Shown piece by piece: positions 8,336-16,792 of a stretch of 64,000 nt of DNA; the stretch's first letter is position 1, and every line of letters begins with the position of its first letter. Below the pieces are notes generated by a model that searched no databases, was not told the DNA's origin, and saw only the letters and a program-made list of their open reading frames with translations. Source of the DNA: Gemmatimonadota bacterium (GTDB lineage Bacteria; Gemmatimonadota; Gemmatimonadetes; Gemmatimonadales; Gemmatimonadaceae); the NCBI GenBank assembly GCA_016871915.1, contig VHBP01000002.1:1-64000 (forward strand), read 5' to 3'. A program made the translations under genes and the position numbers.

Positions 8336-11300
8336 ATGACCGCGCCCCTGCAGCTTCGGACCTTCGGCGACTTCCTCCTCGAGCGCGTGCACGAGGACGG
8401 CACCACCGAGACGGTCTATCGCGCTGGAAAGCTGCTGGCCCTCCTCCTGCATCTCACCATCCGCGGTGAGACCCCGCAGCGTCGCGCCGAGCTCGCCGAT
8501 CTCTTCTGGGGGGATGAGGCACTGGACCGGGCCAGGGCCTCGCTCCGTCAGGCGATCGCTTCACTGCACCGCCTCTTGGGAGAGTCCGCGCTGATCGCCA
8601 CGCGGGAGACGGTGCAGTTGGCCCCCGGCGTGGTGGTCACCGACCGCGAGCGCTTCACGGACGCGGTGCGGCGTCGTGATGTCGACGCGGTGCTGACCCT
8701 CTATCGCGGCTCCTTCCTCGCGATGGAGCCACGCGTCGGTGTGGAGTTCGAGCGCTGGGTCGATGCGGAGCGGCGTCGGCTCCGGCGCAGCTATCTGCTG
8801 GTGATGGAGGGCGCGGTCTCAGAGGCGATGCAGGCGGGGGAGGTCACGCGTGCGACCGAGCTGGCCCGCGGGGTGCGCGCGGCCGAGCCGGAGGAGGCGG
8901 ATGGCGTCCGTCTGCTCTTCGATGCCCTTGGCGCCGGAGGGCGAAAATCCGACGCTCGGCGCGTGATCGAGGCCTTCGCCGATCAGATCGGGCAGACCGA
9001 GGAGGCGTTGCCGGCCGAATTGGTGCAGCGGCTCGAGCGGGTGCGAGAGGAGTGGGAACCGGCCGTGGGCGATGCGGAACGCCAGCTCGACGCGGCGGCT
9101 ATTGGTGGACTCGGTGCCGAGTTGGTGGGTCGCGATGCGATCCTCGTCGAGCTGATCGCGGCGGCGGAGCAGGCGCGGCTCGGTACCCCGCGTTCCATCG
9201 TGCTCGTGGGTGTCTCGGGATCAGGGAAGAGCCGGGTGCTCGATGAGTTCGATGCCCGTCTGCGGTTGCGCGGCGCGCGCACCGTGCGGGCGCGTTTCCT
9301 CCCGGCGATGCGCGCGGTCCCGTTCGCCGGCTTAGCGGAGCTCGTCCGCGCGCTCGCGGTCCTGCCGGGGGCTCTTGGGGTGAGTGCCGCGACCGCCGCG
9401 ACCGTGGTGGAGTTCCTCCCGGAGTTACGGAGTGAGTTCCCCGCGGCCGAGGTGCCCGCGCTTGGTGAGGTGGATCGGACGCGTCGGCGACAGGAGGCGC
9501 TCCTGGATCTCATCGCGGCGGTGGCGGAACGCCGTGCGATCTCCGTCCTCGTGGACGATGCGCAGTATGTGGATGCCCAGACCCTCGCCGTGTTGCGCGC
9601 GATCCCGCGACTCCGCGAGGTCCGTCTCCTGTTCGTGCTGGCGGCGTGGACCCCTCTTCTGGATGGGACTGATGGGGTCGAGGTCATCGACCTGCCGTCG
9701 TTGCCCGCCACGTCGATCCACGCGATGCTGGAGCGTCTCGCGCAGTGGACGGGAGCGGCGTGGGAGGACCCGTTCCTCGACCAGCTCACGGCGACCACGC
9801 GTGGGCTGCCGCAGTCGGTCCTGCAGATCGTTCGGGTCCTAGTGAGCGATGGGGTGCTGCGTACGGAGGGAGGGACCTGGTCCACGGAGGATCCCGAACG
9901 TCTGCTCACGCGGGTGAGCGAAGGGCCGTCCCTCGCCATCGATCTTGGCGCGCTCACCGATACCAGTCGCCTCCTTCTTCGTCTCCTCTCCGTGTGGGGA
10001 CGACCGTTCCCGGATCTGGCCCTCCGCGAGATCGCACGCGGCCTCTCCGTGGTCGCCACGGACGAGGCCTGTGATCTCGCGCTGGAGGGGCTTGAGTCAC
10101 GCGGACTCGTCGCCGCGCGCGCCGGGGTCTGGGCCCTTGCGCACGACTCGGTCGCCGCCGCGGTCCGAGCGTCCGATACTCCATCTGATCGCGAGGTGGT
10201 CCGCGGTGCGACCGTTCGCTGGTGGATCACGCAGTCGAGCGTGGATCTCCCGGCGTTGGAGCATCTCACCCTGCTCTGTGCGGAAGCTGACGACCTCCCA
10301 TTGGCGCAGGTCACGGTCTCCACGCTGACACGCAATCCGCGTTGGCGGCGTGTGCAGCGACTTTCGGCGGCACGCTTGGCGAATCGATTGGCGATCGCAG
10401 CGGGGCGCCCCGAGTGGGAGGGCGCGCTCTACACGAGTATGGGGTGGATCGCGCGTCGATCACGGGGAGAGCTCGCGTGGTACTCGGCCGTCGCCTCGCT
10501 AGGGGTTTCCGTGCTCCTCGCCGCCCTCGTCATGTTCTGGCCGCGGCTTCGGGTCGAGGTGGAGCCGCTCGGTGAAGCTCACATGTGGCAGCGTATCGGG
10601 TCCCTCCAAGTGCAGCCACGGGTCGGGATCTACGATGGATTCGGTCGTCGGTTGCGCATCGCTGGGCGGGTTCGAGCTACAGGTGTCGCTGGGACGCGCC
10701 TCGTTGGCGACACGATCCTCGATCTGAGCGATGGCCGCGCTCAGTTCCAGAAGCTAGCGCTGACGGAACTCGTTCCTGATACACGTCTCGGAGGCAGCGT
10801 TCCGGTCCCTCAGCGCATCCGGTTCCATGGGTCGGGACTGATCCTCGGCACTTCGAGCGTGGTGCACGGGATGGTCGGCCCCCTGCTCGCGGGGATGCGT
10901 ATCATCCGCGCAAGCATCAACGGGGAGGTGCTCGATTCCACGCTCGTCGCACGCGTGCCCGTCGGGACCCCGCTCCAGGTCGAGCTCACCTTCTCGTACA
11001 CCACGCCCAACACCACGGCGAATTATGTCGTCGGGGCGGGTCCCACCTGGCTCGATCCCAAGGCCTCGGTGATTCGCATCTCGGGGCTCCCGCGTCCGGT
11101 CATCGATGCGTGGCAGACGGTCGAGTTCGACATCCCCGCGTCGAGCCGGCCCGGGCACCACCATGTGCTGGTCCTGTTTCGCGCCGAGGATTCGGTGGAG
11201 CATCTTTTCTCAGCCACCAATTGGGCGGCGGGGCTCCCCGTTTGGGGAGACGGCAATGATCTGGCGAGCTCACTCTCCGAATCGGAGATCCAGGTCCTGC

Positions 11301-11476
11301 GCCGCGATGGGGTGTTCAAGTACGATCGATACCTCATGCGGAGATACGACACGCAGCAGGCTCAGGGCTCGCTCGGCGGCCTACGACTCGAACGATGGAT
11401 CCCGTCGGAAACCACGGAGGCCACGCCGATCATGGGCACCGCGATCGAGATCGATTTCTTCATTCGCGATCGCTGA
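8336..11476 (+). CDS. BTAD-type (SARP-like) regulator with STAND/AAA ATPase domain, one predicted TM helix and C-terminal extracytoplasmic domain
   Basis: N-term FGDFLLE...LADLFWGDEALDRARASLRQAIASLHRLLG (BTAD-like wHTH), Walker A LVGVSGSGKSR, hydrophobic WYSAVASLGVSVLLAALVMFW (~10477-10550), then ~310 aa beta-rich tail. Confidence 0.85.
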   Translation: MTAPLQLRTFGDFLLERVHEDGTTETVYRAGKLLALLLHLTIRGETPQRRAELADLFWGDEALDRARASLRQAIASLHRLLGESALIATRETVQLAPGVVVTDRERFTDAVRRRDVDAVLTLYRGSFLAMEPRVGVEFERWVDAERRRLRRSYLLVMEGAVSEAMQAGEVTRATELARGVRAAEPEEADGVRLLFDALGAGGRKSDARRVIEAFADQIGQTEEALPAELVQRLERVREEWEPAVGDAERQLDAAAIGGLGAELVGRDAILVELIAAAEQARLGTPRSIVLVGVSGSGKSRVLDEFDARLRLRGARTVRARFLPAMRAVPFAGLAELVRALAVLPGALGVSAATAATVVEFLPELRSEFPAAEVPALGEVDRTRRRQEALLDLIAAVAERRAISVLVDDAQYVDAQTLAVLRAIPRLREVRLLFVLAAWTPLLDGTDGVEVIDLPSLPATSIHAMLERLAQWTGAAWEDPFLDQLTATTRGLPQSVLQIVRVLVSDGVLRTEGGTWSTEDPERLLTRVSEGPSLAIDLGALTDTSRLLLRLLSVWGRPFPDLALREIARGLSVVATDEACDLALEGLESRGLVAARAGVWALAHDSVAAAVRASDTPSDREVVRGATVRWWITQSSVDLPALEHLTLLCAEADDLPLAQVTVSTLTRNPRWRRVQRLSAARLANRLAIAAGRPEWEGALYTSMGWIARRSRGELAWYSAVASLGVSVLLAALVMFWPRLRVEVEPLGEAHMWQRIGSLQVQPRVGIYDGFGRRLRIAGRVRATGVAGTRLVGDTILDLSDGRAQFQKLALTELVPDTRLGGSVPVPQRIRFHGSGLILGTSSVVHGMVGPLLAGMRIIRASINGEVLDSTLVARVPVGTPLQVELTFSYTTPNTTANYVVGAGPTWLDPKASVIRISGLPRPVIDAWQTVEFDIPASSRPGHHHVLVLFRAEDSVEHLFSATNWAAGLPVWGDGNDLASSLSESEIQVLRRDGVFKYDRYLMRRYDTQQAQGSLGGLRLERWIPSETTEATPIMGTAIEIDFFIRDR

Positions 11477-13039
11477 TTCCCAGGAAAGGAGGCCGTTCGG
11501 TCCGAGCTTGGCCAGGCGTTCGCGAAGCCCCTCCTCGGAGCCCCCGGGCGTCCACCCCACCGGCCGCTCGAGGAGGAGCCCTTCGCGAAGGAGCGTGGCG
11601 AGGAGGTGCAATATGCGGCGGGGGATCCCGTCGCTGGCCCTCTGGAGCCCATCGATCAGGGCATCACTCCAAGCGCTCTCGGGGAGGCGTGCGAGTTGAT
11701 CGACCATCTTGCGGACCCCCTCTCGGCGGAGCGGAGCCAGCACGATAGGGGCCGATGGGAGACGCGCGGGCACGGCGTCGGGCGGGGCCGACACGATCAC
11801 CACGAGCCCCCGAGGGCGCTGATCGTCGATGGCGCTTAGCACCGCGAGGAGTTCGCGGCTGTCATATCGATCCGCATCATCGATGAGGACATGGAGCGGA
11901 CCTTCCGCGGTAATCGCGACCGCGAGGTCCGCGAGCGCATCAGCGGCCTCACCACCCAGGGGATTCCGAGCGCCGAGTGGCAGTCGCTCAATGATGGGCG
12001 CGTAGCGAGGATCGAGCCCCGCCGCGCCGCGGAGTGCGCTCAGCGCCACCGCGAGATCACGGCAGAGCGAGGCTGAGAGCCCGGGGACTCCGTCCAGCGG
12101 CGTCAGCTGGACTACCCGAATACCTTGAGCGGTCGCGTGAGAGGCCAGTTCACGGAGGAGATGCGACCGACCGACGCCTGCGGGGCCGGTCACCCAGAGC
12201 GTCCCGCCTTCTGGTGGGACGCTGTCGAGGCGACGCCGAATCGTCCGGTGTGCCTCCTCGTGAAGGGAGGGTGGCCGAAGCCGTGGCGTCGCAGCGCCAG
12301 AGGTCATCCGCTGACGAAGCGTGGCGAGACGCGCTTCGTCAGCGGGGTCGACGGTGCTACCACGTCGCAGCGTGCGGAGCTCTTGGAAATGGCGTTCGAA
12401 GGCGGCCGCCTCTCCTTGGCGCGCATCGAGTTCCAGCTGGATCCAGAGCAGATCGATCGAGGTCGGGATGATGCGGCGGACGATTGGTACCGCCGAGTGA
12501 AGCATGGCGAGAACGGCCCCAGCCGCCTTCGGTGACCACGAGGCCCGGATCAACGCCTCGAGACGCAGGTCCAGTTGGTGGCGATAGCGCTGGAGCCAAT
12601 CCCGGAGCGCGGGTCCCGCTACGTCGAGGGAATGCCCGAAGGGGGTGGACATGATGTCCAGCGCTCCGGCCAGGTCCCCGCCATCGAGCCGTTGAGCGAC
12701 ATCGACCGCGTCGAGGGAGACCGGGAGTCGGAGGTAGAGGCGCCCGGCCCGATCCTCGAGCGAGTCCGCCCCAAGGGCTCGGCGCAGCCTGAAGAGGGCC
12801 TGCCGTAGGCTATTCGAGCCATTGGCGTCCGAGGTCTCTGGCCAAAGGAGGGTGCGTATGGTTGGGCGTGGGATCCCGGCCTCGCCGGCTAGCGCCAGAA
12901 GGACGAGGAGGACACCGGGCTTCTCACCGATCGGAATGGTGGCCTCTCGAGACCTGCGATGATCCAATCGTATGACTCTCAGCCCTGCGAAGGTCTCGAC
13001 ACGGATCGCACCATCTGGCGGCCCCTGGATGCTTTTCAT
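11381..13039 (-). CDS. BTAD-type regulator with AAA/STAND ATPase domain (no TM tail)
   Basis: LLVLLALAGEAGIPRPTIRTLLWPETSDANGSNSLRQALFRLRRALG; Walker A VTGPAGVGRS; convergent with and overlapping 8336..11476. Confidence 0.82.
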   Translation of the reverse strand: MKSIQGPPDGAIRVETFAGLRVIRLDHRRSREATIPIGEKPGVLLVLLALAGEAGIPRPTIRTLLWPETSDANGSNSLRQALFRLRRALGADSLEDRAGRLYLRLPVSLDAVDVAQRLDGGDLAGALDIMSTPFGHSLDVAGPALRDWLQRYRHQLDLRLEALIRASWSPKAAGAVLAMLHSAVPIVRRIIPTSIDLLWIQLELDARQGEAAAFERHFQELRTLRRGSTVDPADEARLATLRQRMTSGAATPRLRPPSLHEEAHRTIRRRLDSVPPEGGTLWVTGPAGVGRSHLLRELASHATAQGIRVVQLTPLDGVPGLSASLCRDLAVALSALRGAAGLDPRYAPIIERLPLGARNPLGGEAADALADLAVAITAEGPLHVLIDDADRYDSRELLAVLSAIDDQRPRGLVVIVSAPPDAVPARLPSAPIVLAPLRREGVRKMVDQLARLPESAWSDALIDGLQRASDGIPRRILHLLATLLREGLLLERPVGWTPGGSEEGLRERLAKLGPNGLLSWESAIANEEIDLDRGAHDRRGLRGFRRDPSFES

Positions 13040-13193
13040 GGGGCCAAATGTTATTTCGGTTCGTTATAGCTCCGTCAAAGTTATTTACTGGTAAGGTGTG
13101 GCCGCATTTTGACGAGGCAAGGCCACTTTATGTACGTATTTAAATGGCAGGTTTCATGCCGTTTTGTTCGTTGTGCGCGTAGGGGATGACCAT

Positions 13194-13199
13194 TAGATT
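13194..13199 (+). promoter_or_regulatory. Putative -10 (TAGATT) for purA with TTGTGC 17 nt upstream (13171-13176)
   Basis: TTGTGC-N17-TAGATTCCG; matches the recurrent motif seen before other genes in this window. Confidence 0.5.
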
Positions 13200-13204
13200 C
13201 CGCC

Positions 13205-13234
13205 AACGCCTCGGGTCCCCCGGGGCGTTTTTTT
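13205..13234 (+). terminator. Intrinsic-terminator-like hairpin with U-tract in purA leader
   Basis: AACGCCTCGGG-tcc-CCCGGGGCGTT (11-bp stem, one G.U) with a run of 7 T. Confidence 0.75.
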
Positions 13235-13266
13235 GTGCCCATCCCTCGCGCTCGGAGCCCCGCACG

Positions 13267-14550
13267 ATGTTCGACACCTCGACCCGTACCATCGTCATCG
13301 TTGGCGCACAGTGGGGGGACGAGGGGAAGGGGAAGCTGGTCGATGTCCTCGCCGAGCGCGCCGACTGGGTGGTCCGCTATCAGGGAGGGGCCAACGCGGG
13401 GCACACCGTTCATGTCGGTGACGAGTCCACCGTGCTCCATCAGGTCCCGAGCGGGATCCTGCACCCGGGGGTGCGGTGCGCCATCGGCAACGGTGTGGTG
13501 CTCGACCCTGAGGGGATGTTCGAGGAGGTCGATGGTCTGGTGGCGACGGGGGTCGATGTCGCGGGGCGGCTCTACCTCTCCGATCGCGCGCACCTCGTGA
13601 TGCCCTATCACAAGCTCGTGGACAAGGAGAGCGCGGCGAGCAAGGCGATTGGGACGACGGGGCGGGGGATCGGCCCGGCCTACGAGGACAAGGTCGCGCG
13701 GCGGGGGATCCGCGTGCTCGACCTTCGGCACCCCGCCCGCCTGCGCGTGCTGGTGGAACAAGGGACGGAGCATGCGAACCAGATCCTTTCCGGCTTCGGG
13801 TCGAACAAGCGCGCCGACGCCGCATTCACGTTGGCCGCGCTCGAGCGGATCGCGCCGCGATTGCTCGCCATCGCCGAGGATGTGGGGCTCGCGATCAGTC
13901 GGGCGCAGAAGCAGGGGGCGGCGGTGCTCCTCGAGGGGGCGCAGGGCTCGTTGCTCGATGTGGATCATGGGACCTATCCCTTCGTGACCTCGTCGAACAC
14001 CACGGCGGGAGGGGCGGCGGTCGGCGTCGGGATCTCGCCGCGCAGCATCGACGCGGCCCTGGGGGTGGTGAAGGCGTATACGACCCGCGTGGGCGCCGGC
14101 CCCCTCCCGACCGAATTCGACGCGGCGATGTCCCAGCAGGTGCGGACCCTTGGCAACGAGTTCGGGGCGACGACGGGGCGGCCGCGGCGCTGTGGGTGGT
14201 TCGATGCCGTCGTCGTGCGATACGCCGTGCGCGTGAACGGGCTCACGGGCCTCGCGATCACCAAGCTCGACGTCCTTGACACGCTGGAGCGGATCGGGCT
14301 GTGCGTCGGGTTTCGGGTCGGGGGCGAGGTGATGACCGAGTTCCCCGGCGACCTCGCCGACCTTGAAGGGATCGAGCCCGTGTACGAGTGGTTCGACGGG
14401 TGGGGCACGTCGACCGCCGAGGCGCGGTCGCTCGCCGATCTCCCGACGGCGGCCCGGGCGTACCTGGATCGGATCCAGGCGCTCGTGGAGTGCCCGGCAC
14501 AGTATGTGAGCGTCGGGACGCGTCGGGACCAGATCATCGGGCTCGTCTGA
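13267..14550 (+). CDS. purA: Adenylosuccinate synthetase
   Basis: IVIVGAQWGDEGKGKLVDVLAERADWVVRYQGGANAGHT; GRPRRCGWFDAVVVRYAVRVNG; start at 13267. Confidence 0.97.
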   Translation: MFDTSTRTIVIVGAQWGDEGKGKLVDVLAERADWVVRYQGGANAGHTVHVGDESTVLHQVPSGILHPGVRCAIGNGVVLDPEGMFEEVDGLVATGVDVAGRLYLSDRAHLVMPYHKLVDKESAASKAIGTTGRGIGPAYEDKVARRGIRVLDLRHPARLRVLVEQGTEHANQILSGFGSNKRADAAFTLAALERIAPRLLAIAEDVGLAISRAQKQGAAVLLEGAQGSLLDVDHGTYPFVTSSNTTAGGAAVGVGISPRSIDAALGVVKAYTTRVGAGPLPTEFDAAMSQQVRTLGNEFGATTGRPRRCGWFDAVVVRYAVRVNGLTGLAITKLDVLDTLERIGLCVGFRVGGEVMTEFPGDLADLEGIEPVYEWFDGWGTSTAEARSLADLPTAARAYLDRIQALVECPAQYVSVGTRRDQIIGLV

Positions 14551-14730
14551 CCGCTCCCGTCTGACCCGCCTGCGCGGGGCGCCCGGGGCGCCCGGGGGCC
14601 CGGGGGCTACCGCCGCCGAATGTGACCTGGGTCCTAATTGTCTCGTCCCCGAGGCGACTACCTTCCGTCTGTCGTCCTTTCTCGTCGGCCCCCTGGGTCG
14701 ACCGTCTCTCTCGCTCGCATCGAGGTTCGA

Positions 14731-15318
14731 ATGTCCCGGCGTCGTGCAATGTGGTTCGTCGCGGTGATCGTGACCGTCGCGGCCTGTGGTGGGTCCAAGG
14801 CCGCCAAGACCGCGCCCACCCCAGAGGAGCTGAACGCCGCCGCGCTCGGCGTGCCGACCTGGTTCATCAAGCCCCCGGTCGACTCGAACATCATCTATGC
14901 CCCGGTGACCGCGGTGTCGCGTGACATGCAGCTCGCGATCGACAAGGCGCAGTCCGATGGGCGCTTCGCCCTCGCGCAGCAGCTCGAGACCCGCTTCGAG
15001 GGCATGTCGAAGCGCTTCCAAGAGGAGACGGGCTCGGGCGCCGATGCGCAGATACTCGAGCAGTTCAGTGTGGCGTACAAGGGGATCGTGATGCAGACGG
15101 TGAACGGCTCGCGCATGGCGAAGCAGGAGATCCGCAACGAGGGGACGCAGTTCCGCGTCTTCGCCCTCATGGAGCTCCCGTCGGGGCCGGCGGCGGTCGC
15201 GTTGCAGCAGCGGATCCGGTCCAATGAGCAGCTCCTCTCGCGGATGCGGGCTACGCAGGCCTATGCGGAGCTCGACGCGCAGGTGAAGCGGTTCCAGGAG
15301 ACGCAGAAGCAGCCCTGA
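14731..15318 (+). CDS. Putative lipoprotein (LPP20-like)
   Basis: MSRRRAMWFVAVIVTVAACGGS lipobox; downstream of TACCTTCCG -10-like site. Confidence 0.65.
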   Translation: MSRRRAMWFVAVIVTVAACGGSKAAKTAPTPEELNAAALGVPTWFIKPPVDSNIIYAPVTAVSRDMQLAIDKAQSDGRFALAQQLETRFEGMSKRFQEETGSGADAQILEQFSVAYKGIVMQTVNGSRMAKQEIRNEGTQFRVFALMELPSGPAAVALQQRIRSNEQLLSRMRATQAYAELDAQVKRFQETQKQP

Positions 15319-15333
15319 GCCGCGGGGGGACGC

Positions 15334-15356
15334 GGGGCGGCGCTATGCGCCGCCCC
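15334..15356 (+). terminator. Perfect 10-bp GC hairpin after lipoprotein gene
   Basis: GGGGCGGCGC-TAT-GCGCCGCCCC; no U-tract, so terminator assignment is tentative. Confidence 0.5.
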
Positions 15357-15411
15357 CACGTGAGGGGAGCCGGGTCGGGTTAGATTCCGCTCGGCTCCCT
15401 TTCCCATCCCC

Positions 15412-16788
15412 ATGCCCCGCCCCGACGTCCTCGAGACCCTCGTCAGCCTCGCCAAACGGCGCGGCTTCATCTTCCAGTCCTCCGAGATCTACGGCGGCAC
15501 CGGATCCGTCTGGGACTACGGCCCATTAGGGGTCGAGCTCAAGAACAACGTCAAGGCGCGGTGGTGGAACGCGATGGTCCGCGAGCGCGACGACGTGGAG
15601 GGGCTCGACGCGGCGATCCTAATGCACCCCAAGGTCTGGGAGGCCTCGGGGCATGTGAGCGGCTTCTCGGATCCCTTAGTCGACTGCAAGGCATGCAAGG
15701 CGCGCTTCCGCGCCGACAAGCTCGGCGATGCGGTCTGCCCCAGAAAGCCCTCGAAGCAGCCGGGGGAGCACGCCGACTGTCAGCTCACCGAGCCGCGCCA
15801 GTTCAATCTGATGTTCAAGACCTTCATTGGGCCGGTGGAGGAGTCGGCCTCGGTGGTCTACCTGCGGCCCGAGACGGCGCAGGGGATCTTCGTGAACTTC
15901 CTGAACGTGCAGCAGGCCACGCGGCAGAAGGTGCCGTTCGGGATCGCGCAGATCGGGAAGGCGTTCCGCAACGAGATCACCCCAGGGAACTTCATCTTCC
16001 GTACGCGTGAGTTCGAGCAGATGGAGATGCAGTTCTTCGTCGAGCCGGGCACCGACATGGAGCACTTCGAGCGCTGGAAGCAGACCCGCCTCGAGTGGCA
16101 CCTCGGGCTCGGCCTCGATCGTGATCGCCTCGCGTTCCATCAGCACACCGACAAGGAACTGGCGCACTATGCGCGTGCGGCCTTCGACATCAACTTCGAC
16201 TTCGGCGGGACCCTCGGCTTCCAAGAGATCGAAGGGGTGCATAACCGATCCGACTTCGACCTGCGGCAGCATCAAGAATTCTCGTCCAAGAAGCTCGAGT
16301 ATGTGGATCAGGCGAACAACAAGCGCTACCTCCCCTATGTGATCGAGACCTCGGTCGGGGTCGATCGCGTCACCCTCGCGATCCTCGTGAACGCCTTGCG
16401 TGAGGAAGCGGTGGAGGGTGAACAGGAAGGCCGCACCGTGATGGGCTTCCACCCCGCGCTCGCCCCCATCAAGGCCGGCGTCTTTCCGCTCACCAAGAAG
16501 GATGGGCAGCCCGAGATGGCGGAGCGGCTCGCGTCGGCGCTGCGCAAGCGCTTCCCGGTCTTCTACGACGAGGCGGGGGCGATCGGCCGTCGCTACCGCC
16601 GGCAGGATGAGGCGGGGACGCCGTTCGGGATCACCATCGACAGCGACTCCACCGCGAACGACAGCGTGACGATCCGGTTCCGCGACGACATGGGACAGAT
16701 CCGCGTCGCGACGTCGCGGGTGGCCGAGGTGCTGGGACGCTATCTCGAGGCCGATCACGCGCGGGCCGACTCGCGCCTGGTGGAGTGA
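15412..16788 (+). CDS. glyS: Glycyl-tRNA synthetase (single-chain type)
   Basis: [77 protein letters not shown]. Confidence 0.96.
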   Translation: MPRPDVLETLVSLAKRRGFIFQSSEIYGGTGSVWDYGPLGVELKNNVKARWWNAMVRERDDVEGLDAAILMHPKVWEASGHVSGFSDPLVDCKACKARFRADKLGDAVCPRKPSKQPGEHADCQLTEPRQFNLMFKTFIGPVEESASVVYLRPETAQGIFVNFLNVQQATRQKVPFGIAQIGKAFRNEITPGNFIFRTREFEQMEMQFFVEPGTDMEHFERWKQTRLEWHLGLGLDRDRLAFHQHTDKELAHYARAAFDINFDFGGTLGFQEIEGVHNRSDFDLRQHQEFSSKKLEYVDQANNKRYLPYVIETSVGVDRVTLAILVNALREEAVEGEQEGRTVMGFHPALAPIKAGVFPLTKKDGQPEMAERLASALRKRFPVFYDEAGAIGRRYRRQDEAGTPFGITIDSDSTANDSVTIRFRDDMGQIRVATSRVAEVLGRYLEADHARADSRLVE

Positions 16789-16792
16789 ACGG

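Noticed and set aside
14573-14607. GC-only tract after purA as a special repeat
   Set aside because: GGGCGCCCGGGGCGCCC... is probably just a GC-rich hairpin/terminator region; no larger periodicity.
13081-15021. 646-aa antisense ORF opposite purA
   Set aside because: Artefact of GC-skewed codon usage; purA is unambiguous on the + strand.
15357-15411. T-box-like leader for glyS
   Set aside because: No T-box consensus and the leader is too short.
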